From Actinomadura latina NBRC 106108 (GTDB lineage Bacteria > Actinomycetota > Actinomycetes > Streptosporangiales > Streptosporangiaceae), in assembly GCF_001552195.1 (NCBI RefSeq), contig NZ_BCQS01000003.1:62001-126000 (forward strand): a DNA stretch of 64,000 nt. The letters run 5' to 3'. Each line of letters begins with the position of its first letter. The first letter of the stretch is position 1. The translations under genes were made by a program, and so were the position numbers. Positions 9,539-17,579 of the stretch are shown in pieces. The notes below the pieces were generated by a model. It made no database searches, was not told the DNA's origin, and was given only the letters and a program-made list of their open reading frames with translations.

Positions 9539-11320
9539 TCAGCCGCCGCTCAGCCAGAGCCGCGTGTAGTCGTAGCCGGCGGTGGTCGGCAGGTAGCGGG
9601 CGTCGCGGACGCGGGAGGAGCAGAAGAGCGTCTGGGCGCGGTCGAGGAGCGGGACGATCGCCGCGTCCTCCATGATCTTCTGGTCGGCCTGCTGCCAGTA
9701 GCCGGCGGCGTGCTCGGCGTCGGGCGCGGTGAGGGCCGCGTCGATGAGGCCGTTGACCTGGGGGTTGTCGTAGCCGCCGTAGTTGGTGGAGTTCTGCCCG
9801 TAGGTGCGGCCGTCGAAGAGCGGCTGGATGATCGAGCGGCCGTTGTTGCCGTACCAGTCGGGCACCCAGCCGGGGGCGGCGACGTCCCAGTCGCCGGCGG
9901 CGGCGCGCGCCGGCGTGCCGAGGGTGCCGGCGTAGAAGGAGCCGCCGGAGTCGGCGATGAGCTCGGTGTCGACCCCGCAGGCGTCGAGGTTCTCGGCGAT
10001 GGACTGCGCGATGAGCTTGTGGACGCTGTTCGTCCGGTACGGGAACTTCAGCGTGAGCTTGGCGCGGCCCGTCGTGCCGAGCAGCTCGCGGCATTTGGCG
10101 GGATCGCCTGACTCGCCGGGCGTCGGGTAGTGGTTGATGGCCGAGTATCCGGAGTTCCCGGGCGGGATCACCGTGTGCAGCGGCCGCGCCACCGACGGCC
10201 CGCCGACGATCTTGATGAGCGCGCTGCGGTCGATCGCGTACTCCAGCGCCTGCCGGACCTCCCGCCTGCCGAGCGCGCCGCCGTTGTTCGGGCTGCGCGT
10301 GTTGAACACCAGGTACGGGCTGTTGTTCGGCGTCTCCCTGATCGCGAACCGCGGGTCGTCGCGGAGCCGGGAGATCGCGGACGTCGGGACGGGCTGGTCC
10401 CACGCGAGGTCGGCGGTGCCCTGCTCGATCTGCTGCTGGACGGCCTCGGGCGAGTCCTGCCCGAGTGTGATCCGGATCTTCGCGACGTGCCGCTCGCGCA
10501 GCGGGTCGCCGGCGGCCTGCCACGCCGGGTTGTGCGTGAGCAGGTACGACATGCCGGGACGGTACTCGGTGATCTGGTACGGGCCGTCCGAGATCGTGTG
10601 CCGGCGGAGTTGCGGGCCGTCCGGGACGTAGGCGTCGTACTCCTTCGGCGCGGCGGCGGTGTACGGCAGCGTCAGCAGGTTGAGGAAGTCGCTCGCGGGG
10701 CGGCGGAGTTCGAACACGATCGTCCGGTCGTCCTTGGCGCGGACGCCCTCGAACCCGTGGTCGCGCTGGTAGGCCGCCATCGCCGCCGGGTCCTTGGCGT
10801 CGACGTCGGCGTAGCCGCGGCAGAATTCGTCCATGCCCTTGAGCGTGGAGGTGAAGTAGCCCTTGCCCGCGGACGGCGACGCCGGGTTGCAGAGCCGCTC
10901 GAAGCCGCGGACGAAGTCGTGCGCGGTCACCGGACGCGGCGGCTTCGTGTTCCACCGGGCGCCGTCGCGCAGCCGCACCGTGTAGGTGCGCCGGTCCTTG
11001 CCGATGTCGCCGTTCTCCCGGGTGGGGATCCGCTGCGCGACGTCCGGCCGGACGGGGACCGTCTCCTGGAAGTCGTTGGACGCCCGCGTCCCGAACAGCG
11101 TCCGGGCGAACGTGCGGGCGAGCCCGTACGCGCCGACGCTCGACACGGACGTGGGGTCGAGGTGCTCGACGTCGGACGACCCGATGATCCGCAGCGTCCC
11201 GCCGTCGCGGCCCTGGCCCGCCGAGGCGTCGTCACCTCCCCCCGCGCATCCGGCGAGGCCCACCACCAGCCCCGTCAGCCCCGTCAGCCCCACCGTCACC
11301 TTGAACATCTCGCGTGCCGC
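9539..11320 (-). CDS. ABC transporter family 5 substrate-binding lipoprotein
   Basis: Extracytoplasmic peptide/nickel-type (SBP_bac_5) binding protein of about 593 residues. It starts with a lipoprotein signal (hydrophobic TGLTGLVVGLAGC, lipobox LAGC) followed by a Gly/Ser/Asp linker, so the mature protein is expected to be anchored by a lipidated cysteine. Typical family segments include LRIIGSSDVEHLDPTSVSS and YTVRLRDGARW. I place the start at GTG 11320, with GAGGTGA five bases upstream; ATG 11308 is also possible. No permease or ATPase genes are adjacent, so it is an orphan binding protein here. The ligand is probably an oligopeptide, by family only. Confidence 0.87.
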   Translation of the reverse strand, partial: AAREMFKVTVGLTGLTGLVVGLAGCAGGGDDASAGQGRDGGTLRIIGSSDVEHLDPTSVSSVGAYGLARTFARTLFGTRASNDFQETVPVRPDVAQRIPTRENGDIGKDRRTYTVRLRDGARWNTKPPRPVTAHDFVRGFERLCNPASPSAGKGYFTSTLKGMDEFCRGYADVDAKDPAAMAAYQRDHGFEGVRAKDDRTIVFELRRPASDFLNLLTLPYTAAAPKEYDAYVPDGPQLRRHTISDGPYQITEYRPGMSYLLTHNPAWQAAGDPLRERHVAKIRITLGQDSPEAVQQQIEQGTADLAWDQPVPTSAISRLRDDPRFAIRETPNNSPYLVFNTRSPNNGGALGRREVRQALEYAIDRSALIKIVGGPSVARPLHTVIPPGNSGYSAINHYPTPGESGDPAKCRELLGTTGRAKLTLKFPYRTNSVHKLIAQSIAENLDACGVDTELIADSGGSFYAGTLGTPARAAAGDWDVAAPGWVPDWYGNNGRSIIQPLFDGRTYGQNSTNYGGYDNPQVNGLIDAALTAPDAEHAAGYWQQADQKIMEDAAIVPLLDRAQTLFCSSRVRDARYLPTTAGYDYTRLWLSGG

Positions 11321-11431
11321 CACGTTCTCACCTCGAACACTCGGACCTTGGCGCACAGTCACCGGCAGTGTCACAGTAGGGCCAGAGAGTGACAAAGGGC
11401 CGGTACATCACCGTTTTCTCTCCAGAAGTAA

Positions 11432-11469
11432 GGACGCCCTGACAGTGGATGTCCACTGTCAGGGCGTCC
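11432..11469. terminator. Strong bidirectional hairpin downstream of ino1
   Basis: Perfect 18-base inverted repeat (arms 11432-11449 and 11452-11469, GGACGCCCTGACAGTGGA and its complement), folding as a stem of about 17 bp with a four-base loop. It lies 36 bases past the ino1 stop on the minus strand and upstream of the binding-protein gene. There is no run of T after it, so it may act as a U-less terminator or RNA-stabilising hairpin. Confidence 0.75.
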
Positions 11470-11504
11470 CTGGGAGACTTTGTGATCAGACTCTCAGCGA
11501 GCGC

Positions 11505-12584
11505 TCAGCGCTCGACTTCGCCGCGGATGAACTTCTCCACCGCGTCGTGCGCCTGGTCGTCGTTGTACTGCTCCGGCGGCGACTTCATGAAGTAGGAGGA
11601 CGCCGACAGGATCGGGCCGCCGATGCCGCGGTCCTTGGCGATCTTCGCGGCGCGGACCGCGTCGATGATCACGCCGGCGGAGTTCGGGGAGTCCCAGACC
11701 TCCAGCTTGTACTCCAGGTTGAGGGGCGTGTCGCCGAACGACTTGCCCTCCAGCCGGACGAAGGCCAGCTTGCGGTCGTCCAGCCACGGCACGTGGTCGG
11801 ACGGGCCGATGTGCACGTCCGCCTTCGCCATCTCGTGCGGGATCTGCGAGGTGACCGACTGCGTCTTGGAGATCTTCTTGGACTGGAGCCGCTTGCGCTC
11901 CAGCATGTTCATGAAGTCCATGTTGCCGCCGACGTTGAGCTGGTACGTGCGCAGCAGCTCGACACCGCGGTCCTCGAACAGCCGGGCCATGACGCGGTGC
12001 GTGATGGTCGCGCCGACCTGCGACTTGATGTCGTCGCCGACGATCGGGACGCCGGCGTCGGTGAACTTCTGCGCCCACTCGGGGTCGCTGGCGATGAACA
12101 CCGGCAGCGCGTTCACGAACGCGACCTTGGCGTCGATCGCGCACTGGGCGTAGAAGCGGTCGGCCTCCTCCGAGCCCACCGGCAGGTACGACACCAGGAC
12201 GTCCACTTCGGCGTCCTTCAGCGTCTGCACCACGTCCACCGGCTCGGCGTCGGACTCGTCGACCATGTTCAGGTAGTACTCGCCCAGGCCGTCGAAGGTG
12301 TGGCCGCGCTGGACCGTGATGCCGGTCGGCGGCACGTCGGCGAACTTGATGGTGTTGTTCTCGCTGGCGTGGATGGCCTCGGACAGGTCCATCCCGACCT
12401 TCTTGGCGTCCACGTCGAACGCCGCGACGAACTCCACGTCGCCCACGTGGTAATCACCGAACTGGACGTGCATCAGGCCGGGGACTCGTGTCTCGGGGGC
12501 CGCGTCCTTGTAGAACTCGACACCCTGGACGAGTGAAGAGGCGCAGTTGCCCACACCCACGATGGCTACGCGCACCGAACCCAT
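11505..12584 (-). CDS. ino1: Inositol-3-phosphate synthase
   Basis: Converts glucose-6-phosphate to inositol-3-phosphate in an NAD-dependent reaction, feeding phosphatidylinositol and mycothiol synthesis in actinomycetes. The 359-residue length and the N-terminal Rossmann motif [18 protein letters not shown] are those of the bacterial Ino1 type; later signatures include [13 protein letters not shown] and [23 protein letters not shown] 12584 follows AAGGAG at good spacing. It lies 66 bases after the PadR gene on the same strand, so the pair probably forms an operon. From memory, the same PadR-ino1 arrangement occurs in Mycobacterium (Rv0047c-Rv0046c). Confidence 0.95.
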   Translation of the reverse strand: MGSVRVAIVGVGNCASSLVQGVEFYKDAAPETRVPGLMHVQFGDYHVGDVEFVAAFDVDAKKVGMDLSEAIHASENNTIKFADVPPTGITVQRGHTFDGLGEYYLNMVDESDAEPVDVVQTLKDAEVDVLVSYLPVGSEEADRFYAQCAIDAKVAFVNALPVFIASDPEWAQKFTDAGVPIVGDDIKSQVGATITHRVMARLFEDRGVELLRTYQLNVGGNMDFMNMLERKRLQSKKISKTQSVTSQIPHEMAKADVHIGPSDHVPWLDDRKLAFVRLEGKSFGDTPLNLEYKLEVWDSPNSAGVIIDAVRAAKIAKDRGIGGPILSASSYFMKSPPEQYNDDQAHDAVEKFIRGEVER

Positions 12585-12650
12585 CCGGTTGCTCCTTCTC
12601 TCTTGCGGAACATGTGGTTTCACCCGCCCCCGAGGGCGCCGGGTCGCCGC

Positions 12651-13274
12651 TCAGCGGCCCTCGTCCCGAGGCATGTCCTGGTCAATTCGTTTAGCTGACA
12701 GTGCTTGCTGTTCCTGCTCGGCCCGCTCGCGCCCGATGAGCTCGTTGAGCCACCTGACCTCGCGCTCGACCGACTCCAGCCCGTGGTTCTGCAGCTCCAG
12801 GGTGTAGGAGTCGACCCGCTCGCGGGTCCGGGCGAGCGCGGCCCGGACGCTCTCCAGCCGCTCCTCCAGCCGGCTGCGCCGGCCCTCGAGGATCCGCAGC
12901 CGGACGTCGGCGCGGGTGTGCGAGAAGAAGGCGAAGTGCACGCCGAACCCCTCGTCCTCCCACGCCGCCGGGCCGGCCTCGGTCAGGAGCCGCTGGAGGC
13001 GCTCCTTGCCGTCGGCGGTGAGCTTGTAAACGATCTTCGACCGGCGGCTCTGCAGTGCCAGCGGCGTGTTCTCCTCGTCCGAACGGTCTTCGACGATCAT
13101 CCCGTCCGCGAGAAGCTGCTTCAGGCACGGGTAGAGGGATCCGTAGGAGAACGCCCGGAACATGCCGAGCAGTGCGTTGAGCCGCTTGCGCAGCTCGTAG
13201 CCGTGCATGGGGGCCTCGTGCAGCAGCCCGAGCACGGCGAGCTCCAGCACGCCCGCGCCCTTCCTGGCCGCCAT
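12651..13274 (-). CDS. PadR family transcriptional regulator, likely controls ino1
   Basis: A 207-residue DNA-binding protein. Residues 5-80 form the PadR winged helix (LELAVLGLLHEAPMHGYELR, then YGSLYPCLKQLLADG). The C-terminal half is a long, charged helical region (ILEGRRSRLEERLESVRAAL) typical of the PadR dimerisation coiled coil. ATG 13274 has AGAGGGA upstream. Its own promoter region carries a multi-copy palindromic site (13299-13350), so autoregulation and control of the downstream ino1 are likely. The effector is unknown; an inositol-linked signal would be a guess. Confidence 0.9.
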   Translation of the reverse strand: MAARKGAGVLELAVLGLLHEAPMHGYELRKRLNALLGMFRAFSYGSLYPCLKQLLADGMIVEDRSDEENTPLALQSRRSKIVYKLTADGKERLQRLLTEAGPAAWEDEGFGVHFAFFSHTRADVRLRILEGRRSRLEERLESVRAALARTRERVDSYTLELQNHGLESVEREVRWLNELIGRERAEQEQQALSAKRIDQDMPRDEGR

Positions 13275-13298
13275 CCGGTTCCCTCTTTCCGCAGAAGC

Positions 13299-13350
13299 CG
13301 ATGTCTCGATCCGATGTATCGAGTGAATGTATCGACTCGATACATCGACA
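13299..13350. promoter_or_regulatory. Phased PadR operator array
   Basis: Four half-sites related to CGATGTATCGA recur every 13 bases (starting 13299, 13312, 13325, 13338); the last is in the opposite sense. The third and fourth form a perfect 9+1+9 palindrome at 13327-13345 (ATGTATCGA, C, TCGATACAT). The second and fourth form a perfect 12-base inverted repeat with a 12-base spacer. It lies 25-76 bases upstream of the padR start. ATGTAT/ATACAT half-sites are typical of PadR operators. The link to this PadR is inference from position. Confidence 0.75.
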
Positions 13351-13822
13351 AGATACGTACAGGGTCCCGTCCTGGCAAGTGGACGTCCAGAACTCCCGGA
13401 TCGAGCCCCGGCGGGCGGGGAGGCGTACTGGAGGGCGTGACCGCTGCAGCCCGCTACCCTCCGCGCGGGGACGAACGTCCGCCGGGCGGGTGGCGAGATC
13501 GTCGAGGTGGGACGCCGAATACGGCGAATCCAGGGTGTATGGGGCCGAAGTATGCCAAAGTGGCGACTGGAACCACCCGGCCATGTCGAGCGCCTTCGGC
13601 CATGGGGAGCAGCGCCCCGGACGGCGGACGACCAAGGAGGATCCACCCGGCCGTTTTCATCGGCGGGGGCGTTGACCAGCCGGGTCGGGCATCAGCTGTG
13701 CATGCGCTCCCCCCGCTCACCAGCCCGCACAGTACTCTTCGGACGGCGCACGAGTCGCAACAAGGGCCGGGGGCCGCCCCGGGCCCCTGGCAACACCCGT
13801 TGTCCCCTGTTGATGAGGTCGC
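13351..13822. other. Intergenic region between padR and the first PBP gene
   Basis: About 470 bases without a supportable gene. The distal part (13729-13822) shares blocks with the leader of the second PBP gene: AGTACTC followed by CGGACG, then GTTGATGAGG and GCGTGAGTAA. A TTGACC hexamer at 13673 may be a -35 element. The middle portion shows nothing recognisable. Confidence 0.5.
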
Positions 13823-16800
13823 GTGAGTAATCCAAGCCAGCCCCGACCGGAACCCGGGTCGCAGAGGCCGGGCGGGCAGCAGAACCCCCGTCCCGGCGAC
13901 TCCGCACGTCCGGGTGCCCAGAACGAGCCCGGTGAGCCACAGAACCCTGACGTCCAGGGAACATCGGACGCCGGCTTCGCGGGCGGCCAGGCCGTCCCGG
14001 GCGGCCCCGCCCGGACGGCGCCGACACCCGCGATCCCGCCGACTCCCGTGATCCCGCCGGCGCCGCCCCGCTCCTCCGGCCGCCACGCCGCCCCGGGGTC
14101 CACGCCCCCGGGCGACCCGCTGGGCCAGGGCTTCCCCGCGAGCCGGCCCGCGCCGAGCGGCCAGTTCCCGCCGGGCGGCACGTCGGATCCCCTGGGTGGG
14201 GGCGGACGCACCGCCGGCGGCTCCGCCGCACCGGGCGCGCACTTCACACCGGGCGTCCCCGGCGCGACACCGGGCGTCCCCGGCGCGCCCGGCGGGCAGG
14301 CCGCGTCGACCTCGGTCGGGCCCGCCGTGCCGGACGGACCCGGCGCATGGAACCGCCCCAGCGGCTCCGGGACTCCGGGCGCCGGTGGGCAATCCGCACC
14401 TGGTGGCTTCGCGCCGCCTCCCGGGGCTGCGCACGGCGGGCACGGCGCCCCTGGTGGCGCGGGCGGCCAGGCCGCGCACGGGCCCGGAGGCCCTGGCGCG
14501 ATGCGCCCCGACGGGCACGCCGCCCCCGGCGGACCGTTTGCGGCGGGCGGCCCCGGTGCTCCCCGGACGCCCGCGCCCGGTGGCACGGCGGTACCCGGTG
14601 GCGCGGCGGTACCCGGTGGCGCGGCGGTACCCGGCGGGCGGACGGGCGTCCCTGGCGGTGCGCCCGGTGGATTCGGCAATGGTGGTCCGGCCGGCCCTCC
14701 CGCGGGTGGCATGCCCTATGCGGCCGGGATGGGCGGGGTCCCCGGCGGGCCGCCGGCATTGAGCGGGCCCGGCGCGCCTGGGATGGGCGCGCCTGGGATG
14801 GGCGCGGCGGGTATGGGCGCGGCGGGGATGGCCGGCGCCGGGGCGGCCGGGTTCCGGGCGGCGCCCAAGCCGGGCGTGCGGGAGAAGCTCGAGGAACTCG
14901 GGAAGACCGGGCAGGAACTCGGGGCGAAGCTGACCGCGAGGTTCAGGAGCAAGGGTGTCCGCGCGGCGCACCGGTCCGGGGCGCCCGCACTTGGTGGTCC
15001 CGGCGGTCCCGGTGGTCCCGGTGGTCCTGGCGGCCCCGGAAGACCGGGTGGGCCGGGTGGACCCGGTGGGCCTGGGAGGCCACCGGGGGCGCCGAAGAAG
15101 AAGGGCGTGCTCGGGCACCTGCGGTCCCGGGAGACGGGATGGCGGCGGTTCATCCCGTCCTGGAAGGTGATGGCGGGCGTCAGCGGTCTCGGCATCGCGG
15201 CGTTCGTCACGCTGATCTGGGTCGCCTACTCGAACACGCCGACGCCCGCGGAGCCGACGGTCGCCGGAGTCGAGGACCAGGCGTCGATCTTCTACTACAC
15301 CGACGGCACCGAGATCGGGCGGATCGGCAAGAAGCGGCAGAGCGTCGAGCTGAAACAGATCCCGCCGTACGTCCAGAACGCGGTGCTGGCGGCGGAGAAC
15401 CGCAGCTTCCGCACCGACCCCGGGTTCTCGGTCAAGGGCACCACGCGGGCGGTGTGGGACAACCTGACCGGCGGGTCCGGCGGCGGTTCCACGATCACCC
15501 AGCAGCTGGCGAAGAACTACTACTCCGACCCGAACAACCGGACGGTGAACCGGAAGTTCAAGGAGCTGTTCATCTCGGTGAAGCTGGAGGACAAGTTCAC
15601 CAAGGACGAGATCCTCAAGCTCTACCTGAACACGATCTACTTCGGCCGCGACACGTACGGCATCCAGGCGGCGTCCCGGGAGTACTTCGGCAAGAACGTG
15701 TGGGAGCTGACGCCCGACCAGGCGGCCGTCCTCGGCGGCATCATCCAGAACCCGAACCGGGATCCGGGCGCCAAGGAGAGCCAGGCGTGGGTGACCGGGC
15801 GGTACCAGTACACGCTCAAGGGCATGGTCGCGATGGGCAAGCTGAGCCAGGCCGACGCCGGCAAGTACATGCAGCGGCTGCCCAAGATCAGCAGGCCGGG
15901 CTCTGACAGGCAGCTGTACGGAGGCCAGCGCGGCTACATGCTGACGCGCGCCATGGAGGAGCTCAGCCGGCAGGGTCTCGACCGCAAGGAGCTGACGACG
16001 GAGGGCCTGCGCGTCTACACGACGTTCGACCGCAAGCGGATGGCGATGGCCAAGAAGGCGGCCGAGAAGACCGTCCCGCAGGTGAACCCGAAGAAGCTCG
16101 CGAAGAAGAAGATCCGCGTCGGGCTGGTGTCGGTGAACACGGCGAACGGCGAGGTCGTGGCCTTCTACGGCGGGCCGGACTACCTGGATCAGTCGTTCAA
16201 CAACGTGTGGCAGGGCTCGGCGCAGGCGGGGTCGGCGATGAAGCCGTACGTGCTGGCGACGGCGCTGAAGCAGAACTACAGCCTGAAGAGCATGGTCGAG
16301 GGACGGTCGAAGACGCCGATCGCCCCGGACGGCAGCGTGACCTCGAAGGACGATCCGAAGGCGACGATCGTCCCGAACAGCCATGACGTGGGTCCGGCGA
16401 TCAACCTGATCACCGCGACGGAGGACTCGGTGAACACCGCGTTCATCCAGCTGATGGGCAAGGTCGGCATCGAAGAGGTGATGAAGACGGAGACGGACGC
16501 CGGTATCGCGCCCGACCTCCTCGAGCCGCACAAGTGCTGCCTGAACCTGGCGCTGGGCGTCAACAACATCCGCCCGATCGAGCAGGCGGCGGGCTACGCG
16601 GTGTTCGCCAACGGCGGGGTGTACCACCAGCCGCACGTCATCCGCGTGGTCAGGTATAGCGACAACAAGAGGCCCCGGCTGAAGCCGAAGGTCGAGAAGC
16701 GCCGGGTGTTCGACCCGAAGGTCGCCGCCGACGCCACGTACGCGATGCAGCAGGTCATCAAGGGCGGCACCGCGACGGCGGCGGCGCTCCCGGACGGACG

Positions 16801-17374
16801 CCAGGCGGCCGGCAAGACCGGTACCACCGACCGGAACGTCTCGTCGTGGTTCGTCGGATACGTCCCGCAGATCTCGACCGCGGTGACCATCTACAACGAC
16901 GCGACCGGCCCGGACGGGAAGAAGAAGTCGGTGATCCTGCCGCAGATCGGCGAGGTGCAGGGCGGCACGATCCCCGCCCGCATCTGGCGGTCCTACATGT
17001 CGAACGCGCTGCAGGGCGTGGACGCGAAGGCGTTCCCGCCGCCGGCGTGGGGCGGGATCGTGCAGAAGTGGGCGAAGCCGCCGGAGAAGAAGAAGGACGA
17101 CCGCAGGCCGCCGTGGTGCAACAACCCGATCCTCAAGCAGCACCCGCGCTGCCAGGGCAACGGAGGCGGCGGCGACACGGGGAATGGGCCGCCGTGCCAG
17201 TCGCCGTTCTCGGACGGTACCTGCGACCCGAACAAGCCGCCGAGCAACCCCCCGCCCCGGTGGTGGTGCCAGATCCACCAGGGCGATCCGGCCTGCCGGA
17301 ACCGAGGGGGCGGCCGCAACGCCCAGACGGAGAGTCTCGCGCCTCTGACCCGACTGGCGAGGCCGCCGGAATGA
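13823..17374 (+). CDS. Class A penicillin-binding protein (ponA type), first copy
   Basis: Bifunctional peptidoglycan synthase of 1183 residues. A very long Gly/Pro/Ala-rich cytoplasmic region (about 1-430) precedes a transmembrane helix near 448-471. The GT51 domain has the catalytic glutamate E525 in AAENRSF, plus GGSTITQQLAKN. The transpeptidase has the SAMK nucleophile (S804, K807), SVN at 869 and KTG at 998. The tail after about residue 1090 holds three cysteine pairs. GTG 13823 follows GATGAGG. A three-copy 18-base repeat (14580-14633) encodes PGG(T/A)AV units. It is immediately followed by a paralogue with a matching leader. Related to ponA1, which sits in similar surroundings in Mycobacterium. 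Confidence 0.93.
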   Translation: MSNPSQPRPEPGSQRPGGQQNPRPGDSARPGAQNEPGEPQNPDVQGTSDAGFAGGQAVPGGPARTAPTPAIPPTPVIPPAPPRSSGRHAAPGSTPPGDPLGQGFPASRPAPSGQFPPGGTSDPLGGGGRTAGGSAAPGAHFTPGVPGATPGVPGAPGGQAASTSVGPAVPDGPGAWNRPSGSGTPGAGGQSAPGGFAPPPGAAHGGHGAPGGAGGQAAHGPGGPGAMRPDGHAAPGGPFAAGGPGAPRTPAPGGTAVPGGAAVPGGAAVPGGRTGVPGGAPGGFGNGGPAGPPAGGMPYAAGMGGVPGGPPALSGPGAPGMGAPGMGAAGMGAAGMAGAGAAGFRAAPKPGVREKLEELGKTGQELGAKLTARFRSKGVRAAHRSGAPALGGPGGPGGPGGPGGPGRPGGPGGPGGPGRPPGAPKKKGVLGHLRSRETGWRRFIPSWKVMAGVSGLGIAAFVTLIWVAYSNTPTPAEPTVAGVEDQASIFYYTDGTEIGRIGKKRQSVELKQIPPYVQNAVLAAENRSFRTDPGFSVKGTTRAVWDNLTGGSGGGSTITQQLAKNYYSDPNNRTVNRKFKELFISVKLEDKFTKDEILKLYLNTIYFGRDTYGIQAASREYFGKNVWELTPDQAAVLGGIIQNPNRDPGAKESQAWVTGRYQYTLKGMVAMGKLSQADAGKYMQRLPKISRPGSDRQLYGGQRGYMLTRAMEELSRQGLDRKELTTEGLRVYTTFDRKRMAMAKKAAEKTVPQVNPKKLAKKKIRVGLVSVNTANGEVVAFYGGPDYLDQSFNNVWQGSAQAGSAMKPYVLATALKQNYSLKSMVEGRSKTPIAPDGSVTSKDDPKATIVPNSHDVGPAINLITATEDSVNTAFIQLMGKVGIEEVMKTETDAGIAPDLLEPHKCCLNLALGVNNIRPIEQAAGYAVFANGGVYHQPHVIRVVRYSDNKRPRLKPKVEKRRVFDPKVAADATYAMQQVIKGGTATAAALPDGRQAAGKTGTTDRNVSSWFVGYVPQISTAVTIYNDATGPDGKKKSVILPQIGEVQGGTIPARIWRSYMSNALQGVDAKAFPPPAWGGIVQKWAKPPEKKKDDRRPPWCNNPILKQHPRCQGNGGGGDTGNGPPCQSPFSDGTCDPNKPPSNPPPRWWCQIHQGDPACRNRGGGRNAQTESLAPLTRLARPPE
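14580..14633 (+). repeat. 18-base tandem repeat inside first PBP gene
   Basis: Three near-identical copies of GGTGGCGCGGCGGTACCC; the first has a one-base difference. Because 18 is a multiple of three, the frame is kept, and the repeat lengthens the disordered N-terminal region. Copy number could vary between strains. Confidence 0.8.
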
Positions 17375-17579
17375 ACCGCCCGCCACTGCCACCCGAACCG
17401 TCCACTGGAACTTGGGGGTGTGACATGAAGCATGTTCGCCAATTGCCGCACGCCAGCGGCCCCGATCGAGTGATCCCGTCCGGCCGGATGAAGGGCAGCC
17501 GCGCCTCATCGGCCTCCCCTGCATCAGGGGCGCAGTACTCTCGGACGACGCATAGCCGTCCCCCAGTTGATGAGGCCGC
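17375..17579 (+). promoter_or_regulatory. Leader region between the two PBP genes
   Basis: About 200 bases. The last 50 closely follow the first PBP leader (GCAGTACTCTCGGACG, then GTTGATGAGG and GCGTGAGTAACCCAAGCC across the start codon), but lack the roughly 45-base insert present there. This suggests the leader was copied with the gene and that each copy has its own promoter. No terminator was seen. Confidence 0.5.
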
